The translations under genes and the position numbers were made by a program. Under the pieces are notes generated by a model. It made no database searches. It was not told where the DNA came from and saw nothing but the letters and a program-made list of their open reading frames with translations. This document shows, in pieces, positions 24,839 to 33,250 of a stretch of 64,000 nucleotides of DNA; the stretch's first letter is position 1, and each line of letters starts with the position of its first letter. This DNA is from an uncultured Clostridia bacterium (GTDB lineage: Bacteria > Bacillota > Clostridia > TANB77 > CAG-508), in the NCBI GenBank assembly GCA_934119935.1, contig CAKOSX010000001.1, positions 434,001 to 498,000 of the forward strand, given 5' to 3'.

Positions 24839-25696
24839 ATGGGAGAAAAGGCTTATTTTACAACATTATCAACAGAAAGTTACTTGCCAGGAGTGATTGC
24901 ACTAAATAAAGCATTAAAAAATGTGAATTCGAAATATCCGCTATATGCTTTGCTTAGCAATGAGATTTCTGAGGAGACGGCAGAGAGATTGAATAAAAAA
25001 GGTATAAAAACTATAAGAAGAGAAAAAGTTGACTTACCACAAGAAATAATAGAAAGAAACAAATCTAGAGCAAAGAATAGATGGAATTACACATTTGATA
25101 AATTAAATATTTTCGAACTAACAGATTTCGAGAAAATTGTATTTATAGATAGCGATATTTATGTAAGACAAAACATAGATTGTTTATTTGATAAACCACA
25201 TATGTCGGCTGTAATAGACAAACATTATGGTCCAAATTTAACATGCAGATGCTTAGAACTTACATCTGGTGTTATTGTAGTAGAGCCTAAAAAAGGTCAA
25301 ATTGAAAAATTTAAAGAAATAATAAAAACAATAATAGACAAACGAGATGCAATAGGAGACCAAGATATTTTGCAGGAATATGACCATGAGTGGAAAAATA
25401 AGCCTGAATTACATCTAAAAAATAAATACAATATATTTTTCCCATATCTTGAATATTACGTGAATTTTCAAGAATATTCGATGAATGATTTAGCTGTAAT
25501 TCACTTTATATACCCAAAAAAACCTTGGATGATTGATAAAGAAAACAGAGTTGATGAATATGTTGAATACATAGATGGATTTACGAAAGAATGCTATGAA
25601 GAAGAAAAAGCTCCAGAATACATAGATTGCTTATATGGAGATCGTAAAAATGCTAAAAAAATTGTAGAAGAATATTGTATGTTACTTGAAGAGTAA
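24839..25696 (+). CDS. Glycosyltransferase family 8-like protein
   Basis: This 285-residue protein has the GT8 (glycogenin/LgtC) pattern: AYFTTLSTESYLPGVIALNKAL at the N-terminus, FEKIVFIDSDIYVRQNIDCLF with the DxD metal motif DSD (about residue 104), LTSGVIVVEP, GDQDILQEY, and a C-terminal HFIYPKKPW. GT8 enzymes are retaining transferases using UDP-glucose or UDP-galactose. The ATG has no strong ribosome binding site next to it (AAAGGA is about 15 bases upstream, followed by a minimal ATG-TAA), so the start may be weakly translated. It lies close to another glycosyltransferase. Confidence 0.8.
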   Translation: MGEKAYFTTLSTESYLPGVIALNKALKNVNSKYPLYALLSNEISEETAERLNKKGIKTIRREKVDLPQEIIERNKSRAKNRWNYTFDKLNIFELTDFEKIVFIDSDIYVRQNIDCLFDKPHMSAVIDKHYGPNLTCRCLELTSGVIVVEPKKGQIEKFKEIIKTIIDKRDAIGDQDILQEYDHEWKNKPELHLKNKYNIFFPYLEYYVNFQEYSMNDLAVIHFIYPKKPWMIDKENRVDEYVEYIDGFTKECYEEEKAPEYIDCLYGDRKNAKKIVEEYCMLLEE

Positions 25697-25843
25697 ATTA
25701 TTAAAGATACAACAATTAGACACCTATTTATACTAAAAAATAGTGCAAAAGATAAAATGCAACTGAAAGTTTACAAAAAGATAATGAAAATTGGTAGTGC
25801 AACTTTATTTATTTGCTCTATAATTTAGGTGGAGGTGAGGAAA

Positions 25844-27229
25844 ATGAGATTTAGCGAAAAATTACCAAAGCTAAGAAAGAACAATAATTTATCGCAGGAA
25901 CAACTTGCGGAGCAATTAGGCGTATCTAGACAAGCAGTTTCAAAATGGGAGGCTGGCAATTCTTATCCGGATATGGAAAAAATGCTACAAATGTGCAAAA
26001 TATTGAATTGCCATTTAGAAGATTTAATGGATGATGGCTCAATAGGAAACATTTCAACAGAAGGTTCGAAAAACAAGATTGATTTAAATGTATGCATGCA
26101 AGATTTTTTAAATTTCATAACAAAACTATATAATATGTTTGTTAGCATGAAATTTAAGGAAAAAATTAAGTTTATATTTGAAATGATGTTTATAATCCTA
26201 ATTTTGTCGTTATCTGGTTTATTAATTATGAGGCTTTTAGAATACATAATTTATGGAATTCTTCCATTACCTATATTATGGAAAATATTAAGCAAAGTAA
26301 TTACACTTATATTGATTGCTGCTGGAGGAGTAATTTTTATTCATTTACTAAAAATTAGGTATCTAGATTATTATGTAACAATAGAGGATCAGAATACTAC
26401 GAAGAAGAGTATTGAAGAACCTATCGAAAAAACAGAAAATAGACACTACGAAGAAAAGTCAAAAGAAAAAATAATTATTAGAGATCCAAAACATTCAGGT
26501 CCGGCTTTTCTAAAAGTAATTGAAAAAATCATAGTAATCATGATAAAACTATTTATGATTTTTATTGTAATTCCAGTGGTAATAGGATTCGTAATTGATG
26601 TTGGTTGCACAGTAGTTTCATTGTACCATATTATATATGGAAATATATTCGTGGGAATTGCCTTTGTTGGAATTGGCATAGCCTTAATTCTTTATAGCTT
26701 TATGGAATTAGTATTTAATTTTATTGTAGACAAAGAACAACATTTTAAGAAAATATTTATAATTGCAATAATAGGCTTGATAACTTGCGGAGTAGGAGCA
26801 GGAATAGCAATAGGGTCATACTTAAATTTCGAACATGTTTCAACAAATCAATATAATGAATATAAAACATTATCGCAAGAAATTCCAATGTCCGATAATT
26901 TATGGATAACAAAAAACTATAAGTATGAATATATTATAGACGATTCTGTAGATGTAGATACAGTAAACATTGAAATAAATTATTTGAATGGAATAGAGCC
27001 TAAACTAGAAATAGAAAACAGAAAAAATTCTAATGGCGAAAACTATAAGTATTGTATTGTAACATATGACACAAATAGATATATGTTGTATAAAAATATA
27101 TTACAAGATATAAAAAACAAAAAACTTATTGATTATGAGAATCTAAATTCTATTAAATTAAAGATAACAGTATCACAAGAAAACTATGAAAAATTACAAC
27201 AAAATTATGAAAAATACTGTAAAGACTAA
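25844..27229 (+). CDS. XRE-family HTH regulator fused to membrane domain
   Basis: Residues 1-60 of this 461-residue protein are an XRE helix-turn-helix (LRKNNNLSQEQLAEQLGVSRQAVSKWEAGNSYPDMEKM), the common Firmicutes form ending LEDLMDD. The rest has about seven membrane segments in two blocks (about 105-190 and 220-330), joined by a basic/acidic loop, then an extracytoplasmic C-terminal domain of about 110 residues. Such HTH-membrane fusions are thought to sense envelope signals, but the ligand is unknown. ATG 25844 follows GGAGGTGAGG; the upstream GTG at 25829 is part of that site. TAGTGCAA occurs twice upstream (25741 and 25796), a possible operator. Confidence 0.75.
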   Translation: MRFSEKLPKLRKNNNLSQEQLAEQLGVSRQAVSKWEAGNSYPDMEKMLQMCKILNCHLEDLMDDGSIGNISTEGSKNKIDLNVCMQDFLNFITKLYNMFVSMKFKEKIKFIFEMMFIILILSLSGLLIMRLLEYIIYGILPLPILWKILSKVITLILIAAGGVIFIHLLKIRYLDYYVTIEDQNTTKKSIEEPIEKTENRHYEEKSKEKIIIRDPKHSGPAFLKVIEKIIVIMIKLFMIFIVIPVVIGFVIDVGCTVVSLYHIIYGNIFVGIAFVGIGIALILYSFMELVFNFIVDKEQHFKKIFIIAIIGLITCGVGAGIAIGSYLNFEHVSTNQYNEYKTLSQEIPMSDNLWITKNYKYEYIIDDSVDVDTVNIEINYLNGIEPKLEIENRKNSNGENYKYCIVTYDTNRYMLYKNILQDIKNKKLIDYENLNSIKLKITVSQENYEKLQQNYEKYCKD

Positions 27230-27240
27230 ATAAGAAATAA

Positions 27241-27275
27241 TAGGAGTGTGCTTCGTAAAAGAAGAACACTCCTTA
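27241..27275 (+). terminator. Hairpin terminator
   Basis: AGGAGTGT...CTTC pairs with GAAG...ACACTCCT around GTAAAA, followed by TTAAATAT. Confidence 0.6.
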
Positions 27276-27284
27276 AATATATAT

Positions 27285-27315
27285 GTACAAAATGGGGACG
27301 GAGAAAAAATTGTAC
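27285..27315 (+). repeat. REP-like palindrome, family A, copy 2
   Basis: GTACAA arms around TGGGGACGGAG and six A. Same length (31 bases) as the copy in the SpoIVFA-like gene, which has seven A. Confidence 0.75.
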
Positions 27316-27383
27316 GTTTTATATTAAAGTACTAACTCATATATTGTGATTTAAATTTAAAATTCACATCAATATGTAGAGTT

Positions 27384-27429
27384 TTGTCGAACGATTATTC
27401 TTGCTTTTTTATCTTAGAGAGAATATAAT
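27384..27429 (+). promoter_or_regulatory. Promoter with Spo0A-box-like site, second copy
   Basis: TTGTCGAA (27384-27391), 9 bases, TTGCTT (27401-27406), 17 bases, TATAAT (27424-27429). The preceding GTAGAGTTTTG parallels GTAGAATTTTG at 19 kb. A TTCGCTATAGCGAA palindrome (27481-27494) follows. Confidence 0.6.
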
Positions 27430-27541
27430 TTTAGTAAATTAATTTCAAAAGCATTTTTTATTGAAAGACTTATTTAAAAATTCGCTATAGCGAAGGTTTT
27501 GATTCTAAAACAAAATTCCATTAACACACAAAAAATAAATA

Positions 27542-27570
27542 TTGACCTATAAGTTAAAAATATGTATAAT
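27542..27570 (+). promoter_or_regulatory. Sigma-A promoter of Rpn-family gene
   Basis: TTGACC (27542-27547), 17-base spacer, TATAAT (27565-27570), directly before AAGGAGGAG. Confidence 0.75.
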
Positions 27571-27584
27571 AAGGAGGAGAATTA

Positions 27585-28688
27585 TTGAAAGAAGAAAAAA
27601 TGTATCTGCCATCAGGTGTAAAGACAAGAGATGGAAAAGATATTATGTGTTATACATTTGCTTTTTATATAAAAAATAAAGCACAAATAGATAAATTAGT
27701 GAAGAAAAGTGAGGAAATTCTTAGAACAGAGGAGTATTCTTTAAAGAAATTACATGAAAATGATAATAATATTATAAAAGAAGATTCGGAAAAGTATGAC
27801 TCAAATATTTATATAAATAAAAAGCACGATAAATTGTTTAAAGAGTTGTTGGCGGACAAGAAAGAAGCTGTTAAATTCATAAATCGTTATTTAAATTTAA
27901 GTCTGACAGAGAAGGAAATTGAAAAATATGAAAAAGAATTTAGGACCGGTAAATTTTGCAATATAGAAGCAGATATTGTATATAAAATAAAAGATAGAAA
28001 CGTATTCATATTAATAGAACATCAGTCGAGCGTAGATTTAAAAATGGCATATAGAGTATTAAGTTATAAAAATGCAATAATTGAATCCGCAATAGATAAT
28101 AAAAGGTTGAAAGAAAGAGATTATAAGATTCCAAAAGTAATAGCAATAGTATTGTATACAGGTAAAAGAAAGTGGAATAAAATATCAATAAAAGATATTG
28201 AGGAAAAAATAGGAGGATATCATGAGGACGGAAATGAATATAACTTGGTAGATATAAATAAATTTAGCAGTGAAGAACTCTTAGAAGATAATTTAATAAT
28301 ATCTAAAGCAATGTTAATAGAGAAAGCTCGAAATAAATTTGAATTATATAGAAACATAGAAGATATGATAAATAATCAAAAGAAAATGAATATATTTGAA
28401 AATACGCAATTAGAAAAGATTGTGAAATATGAGTTAGCTGGAACTGAAGACGAAAGTATAATAAATAAATTTATAGAAAAGATAAGAAATAGAGAGGAGA
28501 ATGATGAAATTATGATGAATGCTGCAAGGATAATCAATAAAGAAATAAGGAAACAGAGAAAAGAAGGTATGGAGTTAGGAATAATAAAAGGCAAATTTAT
28601 GATTGCAAAAAAAATGAAAGGAAAAATGAGCATCGAAGAAATAAGTCAAATAACTGGATTAAGTGAAAAAGAGATTGAACAGTTGTAG
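27585..28688 (+). CDS. Rpn/PD-(D/E)XK family nuclease-like protein
   Basis: This 367-residue protein resembles the recombination-promoting nuclease (Rpn, transposase_31-like) family: KKHDKLFKELLADKKEAVKFINRYLN, then IEADIVYKIKDRNVFILIEHQSSVD, which contains the D...ExQ core of the PD-(D/E)XK fold, followed by MAYRVLSYKNAIIE and VIAIVLYTGKRKW. The C-terminal third is helical and ends in a small HTH-like ITGLSEKEIEQL. These proteins cut DNA in vitro and may act in defence or mobile-DNA exchange; they are not proven transposases. The start is TTG 27585, ideally placed after AAGGAGG; an ATG at 27600 is possible. Confidence 0.75.
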   Translation: MKEEKMYLPSGVKTRDGKDIMCYTFAFYIKNKAQIDKLVKKSEEILRTEEYSLKKLHENDNNIIKEDSEKYDSNIYINKKHDKLFKELLADKKEAVKFINRYLNLSLTEKEIEKYEKEFRTGKFCNIEADIVYKIKDRNVFILIEHQSSVDLKMAYRVLSYKNAIIESAIDNKRLKERDYKIPKVIAIVLYTGKRKWNKISIKDIEEKIGGYHEDGNEYNLVDINKFSSEELLEDNLIISKAMLIEKARNKFELYRNIEDMINNQKKMNIFENTQLEKIVKYELAGTEDESIINKFIEKIRNREENDEIMMNAARIINKEIRKQRKEGMELGIIKGKFMIAKKMKGKMSIEEISQITGLSEKEIEQL

Positions 28689-28777
28689 TAAAAGTGAGTT
28701 ACAGTCTATAAAGCTATGGCGGAGATTTCATTAAAGGAGTATCTTTAAATTTAAAAGAACAAAAGTTTGCAAAACTA

Positions 28778-28806
28778 TTGAAAAAGCATTATAAATGTGC
28801 TATAAT
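28778..28806 (+). promoter_or_regulatory. Sigma-A promoter of uvrA
   Basis: TTGAAA (28778-28783), 17-base spacer, TATAAT (28801-28806). No obvious LexA-type operator overlaps it. Confidence 0.7.
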
Positions 28807-28840
28807 AACTGTGCAAAAATTTTGTTAAAGGATGATTTTA

Positions 28841-31669
28841 ATGAATGATAATATTATTATAAAGGGTGCAAAAGAACACAATTTAAAGAATATAGATTTA
28901 ACGATTCCAAGGAATAAATTAGTAGTTGTTACAGGACTTTCGGGTTCTGGAAAATCTTCACTTGCTTTCGATACTTTGTATGCAGAAGGGCAAAGAAGAT
29001 ATGTAGAGAGTTTGTCTAGTTATGCAAGGCAATTCTTAGGCATGATGGAAAAACCTGAGGTTGAGTCCATTGAAGGACTTTCACCAGCTATTTCTATTGA
29101 CCAGAAGACTACTTCTAAGAATCCTCGTTCTACAGTTGGAACAGTTACGGAAATTTATGATTATTTGCGTTTATTATATGCAAGAATTGGAGTGCCATAT
29201 TGTCCAAACTGTGGTAAGAAAATTGAAAAGCAGACTATTGACCAGATTGTTGATAATATTTTAGAGCTTGAAGAAGGAACAAGACTTCAAGTTTTAGCTC
29301 CTGTTGTACGTGGAAGAAAGGGAGAATTTACAAAACAACTAGAAGATTATCAAAAAGCAGGCTTTATTAGAGTAAGAATAGACGGTCAAATGTATGAACT
29401 TGGAGAAGACGAAATCACGCTTGATAAAAAGAAGAAACATAATGTTGATGTTGTGGTAGATAGATTAATTATAAAAGAAGGAATTCGTGCAAGATTAACA
29501 GAGTCTGTTGAAACAGCAATGAAATACGCAAACAATCTAGTTACAATAGATGTACCGGGACAAGAAGAAAAAATCTATTCTCAAAATTATGCATGTACAG
29601 ATTGTGGCATTAGCTTTGAAGAATTAACACCAAGAATGTTTTCTTTTAACAATCCATTTGGAGCTTGCCCAGAGTGTACTGGTATTGGTTATTTAATGAG
29701 AATTGATGAAGATTTAATAATTCCAGATAAAGATAAGACCCTATATGATGGGGTAAAAGCTTTCGGAGCTAGCACCATGAAAAAAGGCGATACTATGGCT
29801 AAGATGTACTTTGAGAGTATTGCAAAACATTATGGAGTTAAAATTAAAGATGTTCCAATTAAAAAATTACCAAAGGATTTCTTGAATAAAATCCTATATG
29901 GTACAGGAGATGAAGTAATTGACTTTGAATACACATCTGCTGCTGGAACAAGAAAATATTCTACTCCGTTTGAGGGCGTAATTCCAACGCTTGAAAGACG
30001 TCATAACGAGACAAAATCTAATGGTATGAGAAGTTTCTACGAGATGTACATGAGTGAATCTCCTTGTCTTGCATGCCATGGAGCACGTTTAAGAAAAGAG
30101 AGTTTATCTGTAAAAATTGGAGACTTAAACATAAAAGAACTTACAGATATGTCAATAGATAAGATAAAAGAATATATAAATAACATAGAACTTACACCAA
30201 CACAGGCTATGATTGCAGAGCAGATTCTACAAGAGTTGAATAAGCGTTTACAATTCTTAATAGATGTTGGACTTGATTATTTAACACTTTCGAGACCAGC
30301 TGGTTCTTTATCTGGTGGTGAAGCACAACGTATTAGGCTTGCAACTCAAATTGGTGCAGGACTTACAGGCGTTCTATATATTCTTGATGAGCCAAGCATT
30401 GGACTTCATCAAAGAGACAATGATAAGCTAATTGCTACATTGAAAAAGCTGAGAGATTTAGGAAACTCTGTTATAGTTGTAGAGCATGATGAAGATACAA
30501 TGTATGCTGCTGATCAGATTATAGATATTGGACCAGGAGCTGGTGTGCATGGCGGAAATGTAATGGCACAAGGAACAGCAGAAGAGGTAAAAAATACACC
30601 AGGCTCTATAACAGGTGATTATTTAAGTGGAAGAAAACAAATAGTGGTTCCAAAGAAAAGAAGAAAGTCTAATGGAAAATCTATAGAAGTAGTTGGAGCA
30701 ACAGAGCACAATCTAAAAAATATAACAGTAAAATTTCCATTAGGACAATTTATATGTGTAACAGGTGTTTCTGGTTCAGGAAAATCAACGCTAGTAAACG
30801 AAATTTTATATAAGACGATTGCAAGAGATTTAAATGGTTCTAATGAAAAGCCAGGAAAATGTAAGCAAGTAAAAGGACTTCATAATATAGATAAAATAGT
30901 AAATATAGACCAATCGCCAATAGGAAGGACTCCACGTTCAAATCCAGCAACATATACAGGCGTGTTTGATATGATAAGAGATTTATTTGCAGGGACAAAC
31001 GAAGCAAAAATGAGAGGATATGACAAGGGAAGATTTAGCTTCAATGTTCCAGGTGGAAGATGCGAGGCTTGCTCTGGAGATGGAGTCTTAAAAATAGAAA
31101 TGCATTTCTTATCTGATATATATGTCCCTTGTGAAGTCTGCAAAGGAAAACGTTATAACAAAGAAACATTGGAAGTAAAATATAAAGGAAAATCAATATC
31201 AGATGTGTTAGATATGACTGTTGAAGAAGCATTAGAATTTTTCGATAAAATACCAAGAATAAAATCAAAAATTCAAACATTGTATGATGTTGGATTAGGT
31301 TATATTAAACTAGGACAACCTTCAACAACGCTATCTGGTGGAGAGGCTCAACGTGTAAAATTAGCAACAGAACTTTCTAAGAAAGCAACAGGAAAGACCT
31401 TGTATATCTTAGATGAACCAACAACAGGACTACATATTGCAGATGTTCATAGATTAGTTGATATTTTACAAAGACTCGTAGATACAGGAAACACAATAAT
31501 TGTAATAGAACATAATTTAGACTTAATAAAAACTTGTGATCACATAATAGACTTAGGCCCAGAAGGCGGAGATAAAGGTGGACAAGTGATTGCAGTAGGA
31601 ACACCAGAACATATCGTAAAAAATGAAGATAGTTATACAGGAAAATTTTTAAAAAAATATCTTAATTAG
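28841..31669 (+). CDS. uvrA: UvrABC system protein A
   Basis: This 942-residue damage-recognition ATPase of nucleotide excision repair has two ABC modules. The first Walker A is GLSGSGKSS (near residue 30) and the second GVSGSGKST (near 645), each with an LSGGEAQR signature and an ILDEPSIGLH/ILDEPTTGLH Walker B. Zinc modules with CxxC pairs are seen around CPNCGKK, CTDCG/CPECTG and CEACSGDG/CEVCKG. Length is typical. ATG 28841 has AAAGGA at 8 bases; the ORF also contains an ATG at 28832 inside that site. uvrB/uvrC are not in the window. Confidence 0.97.
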   Translation: MNDNIIIKGAKEHNLKNIDLTIPRNKLVVVTGLSGSGKSSLAFDTLYAEGQRRYVESLSSYARQFLGMMEKPEVESIEGLSPAISIDQKTTSKNPRSTVGTVTEIYDYLRLLYARIGVPYCPNCGKKIEKQTIDQIVDNILELEEGTRLQVLAPVVRGRKGEFTKQLEDYQKAGFIRVRIDGQMYELGEDEITLDKKKKHNVDVVVDRLIIKEGIRARLTESVETAMKYANNLVTIDVPGQEEKIYSQNYACTDCGISFEELTPRMFSFNNPFGACPECTGIGYLMRIDEDLIIPDKDKTLYDGVKAFGASTMKKGDTMAKMYFESIAKHYGVKIKDVPIKKLPKDFLNKILYGTGDEVIDFEYTSAAGTRKYSTPFEGVIPTLERRHNETKSNGMRSFYEMYMSESPCLACHGARLRKESLSVKIGDLNIKELTDMSIDKIKEYINNIELTPTQAMIAEQILQELNKRLQFLIDVGLDYLTLSRPAGSLSGGEAQRIRLATQIGAGLTGVLYILDEPSIGLHQRDNDKLIATLKKLRDLGNSVIVVEHDEDTMYAADQIIDIGPGAGVHGGNVMAQGTAEEVKNTPGSITGDYLSGRKQIVVPKKRRKSNGKSIEVVGATEHNLKNITVKFPLGQFICVTGVSGSGKSTLVNEILYKTIARDLNGSNEKPGKCKQVKGLHNIDKIVNIDQSPIGRTPRSNPATYTGVFDMIRDLFAGTNEAKMRGYDKGRFSFNVPGGRCEACSGDGVLKIEMHFLSDIYVPCEVCKGKRYNKETLEVKYKGKSISDVLDMTVEEALEFFDKIPRIKSKIQTLYDVGLGYIKLGQPSTTLSGGEAQRVKLATELSKKATGKTLYILDEPTTGLHIADVHRLVDILQRLVDTGNTIIVIEHNLDLIKTCDHIIDLGPEGGDKGGQVIAVGTPEHIVKNEDSYTGKFLKKYLN

Positions 31670-31670
31670 T

Positions 31671-31722
31671 GCAAAGCAAATCCCCATTGGCTTTAAAACC
31701 GCAGGGGATTTACTTTCTTTGC
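31671..31722 (+). terminator. Terminator of uvrA
   Basis: GCAAAG and AAATCCCC (31671-31685) pair with GGGGATTT and CTTTGC (31704-31722), with T-rich 3' arms. It may serve the facing LOG gene too; a small GCGG/CCGC hairpin follows. Confidence 0.7.
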
Positions 31723-31777
31723 GGATACTTACCGCAGAGCTTTTGAGCAAATTACAAATGTAACTTCGGGCTTATAC

Positions 31778-32329
31778 TTATGCAAGAAATTTCTCCAATG
31801 TGGGAACAATCTCACGTGTGGAGTTTACCACGGTATACAGTTTGGCGTCTTTTTCATCTGCAAATCCTTCATCATAAACTCGAGCAAGAACGTGTAAAAC
31901 GTCATTAAAGTAACCTTGCTCGTTGATGATAATGATGGGGCTGTTGTGTTCACCACAACGTTTTGCCTCTATGCTTGAAAAAAGCTCGTCAATTGTTCCG
32001 ATGCCACCAGGCAGAAAAATATGCATGGAAGTATTCTTGAAAATCCAATCCTTGCGCTCGCTAACAGTGTTGAAAGCAAACAAATTGCTGTAGAAAAGCT
32101 CTTCGGCATCATTAATGTATGCCTGAGGAATAGCTACGATTATGTTTGTTTTGTTTAATAGCAGACATTTGTACATAAGACCCATAAGGCCTCTTGCACA
32201 ACCGCCAAACACGAGAGTGTGCTTATGCGCAGTTATGAATTTTGTAACTTCAAGTGTTGCCGTGCAATAGCGGCTCCACTTAACGTTATCAGTTACATCA
32301 CGAGACGAACATCCAACAAAAATATTCAT
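31778..32329 (-). CDS. LOG family protein (TIGR00725/YvdD-like)
   Basis: This 183-residue Rossmann-type protein shows VFGGCARGLMGLM (substrate-binding Gly-rich segment) and the LOG motif PGGIGTIDEL with the catalytic Glu. Characterised members hydrolyse nucleoside 5'-monophosphates, releasing the base from ribose 5-phosphate; a role in nucleotide turnover is inferred. The second of two adjacent ATGs (32329) fits AAAGGAG spacing best. It belongs to the set of reverse-strand single-gene cassettes: own promoter (TTGACC-17-TAAAAT), G/C-richer codons, and a TTCGTTTTATACACAT leader resembling that of the 43.2-kb cassette. Confidence 0.85.
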   Translation of the reverse strand: MNIFVGCSSRDVTDNVKWSRYCTATLEVTKFITAHKHTLVFGGCARGLMGLMYKCLLLNKTNIIVAIPQAYINDAEELFYSNLFAFNTVSERKDWIFKNTSMHIFLPGGIGTIDELFSSIEAKRCGEHNSPIIIINEQGYFNDVLHVLARVYDEGFADEKDAKLYTVVNSTREIVPTLEKFLA

Positions 32330-32374
32330 CATATGCTCCTTTCAATTATACATGTGTATAAAACGAACTGACTT

Positions 32375-32403
32375 ATTTTACCACAGAATGTTCAAAAGGT
32401 CAA
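32375..32403 (-). promoter_or_regulatory. Promoter of LOG cassette
   Basis: On the minus strand TTGACC (32403-32398), 17 bases, TAAAAT (32380-32375). Confidence 0.65.
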
Positions 32404-32439
32404 CATAAGACAGAAACTCAATTGCTAAAAATTATCGTA

Positions 32440-32468
32440 TTGACAGATTCGATTAAAATACATATAAT
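32440..32468 (+). promoter_or_regulatory. Sigma-A promoter of cytidylate-kinase-like gene
   Basis: TTGACA (32440-32445), 17-base spacer, TATAAT (32463-32468). Confidence 0.8.
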
Positions 32469-32501
32469 TACTGTATAAAAAATTAGGAACAAGGTGAAGA
32501 A

Positions 32502-33191
32502 ATGGAAAATAATATAACAATAGGAATAGAAGGTTTGGTAGGAGCTGGAAAAACTTCAATTTGTAGAGAACTTTTAAATAAGGTTCCAAACAGTATAATA
32601 TTACATGGTGGCAATTTATATAGAGGAATTGTATTTGCATTAATGTCTTCAGGAGCCGACATGAATAAGATTATGCATGGAACAGATAAACCAATAGACA
32701 TAAAGCAGATGATGGATATGTTAAAAGTCGAATTAAAAATAGAAAATAGAGAAAGCGTTGTGTATGTTGACGGAAAAGAAATAAATGAAGATAATTTACA
32801 ATCAGACACAACATCAATGGCCGTTTCGAAGATTGCAAAAGATGCAGATAACGCTAAGTTTTATATGTTTGGAAAAAAATTGATAGATACATATAAAAAA
32901 CAATATAACCTAATAATATCAGGAAGAGACTTAATGAAAATTTATCCTGAATTAGATTATCATTTTTTTGTAACAGCAGACATTGAGACGAGAGTAGACA
33001 GAAAAATGCACCAATATGAAAATGAAACAATAACAAGAGAAAAATTGAAAAAACACATCGAAGAGAGGGATATGTTGCAGGAGCAAGCCGGCTTCTACAA
33101 GAGATACAGCAAAACAATTGATGTTGATGTAACAGAATGCAAGAATGCAGAAGAATCGGCTATGAAAATATTAGAAAAGATTGCTCAATAA
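32502..33191 (+). CDS. cmk: Cytidylate-kinase-like P-loop nucleotide kinase
   Basis: This 229-residue kinase has a Walker A GLVGAGKTS near residue 10, a CMP-kinase-like ILHGGNLYRGIVFAL region, and a central segment VYVDGKEINEDNLQSDTTSMAVSKIA that matches the CMP-binding insert of Cmk. IISGRDLMKIYPELDYHFFVTAD carries the nucleotide-base-binding GRD, and the lid is around ETRVDRKMHQYE. Cmk phosphorylates (d)CMP. The sequence is divergent from typical Cmk (Walker A ends T-S, GRDL instead of GRDI), so a related (d)NMP kinase is possible. It precedes murD by 59 bases with a REP between them. Confidence 0.65.
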   Translation: MENNITIGIEGLVGAGKTSICRELLNKVPNSIILHGGNLYRGIVFALMSSGADMNKIMHGTDKPIDIKQMMDMLKVELKIENRESVVYVDGKEINEDNLQSDTTSMAVSKIAKDADNAKFYMFGKKLIDTYKKQYNLIISGRDLMKIYPELDYHFFVTADIETRVDRKMHQYENETITREKLKKHIEERDMLQEQAGFYKRYSKTIDVDVTECKNAEESAMKILEKIAQ

Positions 33192-33195
33192 AATA

Positions 33196-33230
33196 TTTCG
33201 CCCCAAAAGGAGCGTCCCTAATGGGCGAAA
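33196..33230 (-). repeat. REP-like palindrome, family B, copy 2
   Basis: Read on the minus strand it begins TTTCGCCCATTAGGGACG and ends GGGCGAAA, matching 15841-15875 at nearly all positions. A possible broken copy (TTTCGCCCTTTAGGAGCT) is at 54043-54060. Confidence 0.75.
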
Positions 33231-33250
33231 AAATAAAAAGGAGTTTAAGT

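Noticed and set aside
27585..28688. Rpn-family gene as an active transposon
   Set aside because: No terminal inverted repeats or target duplications were found around it, and the family is nuclease-like rather than a proven transposase.
33137..33250. Longer murD starting at 33137
   Set aside because: The frame merely happens to be open through the end of the kinase gene and the REP; a clear ribosome binding site supports ATG 33251.
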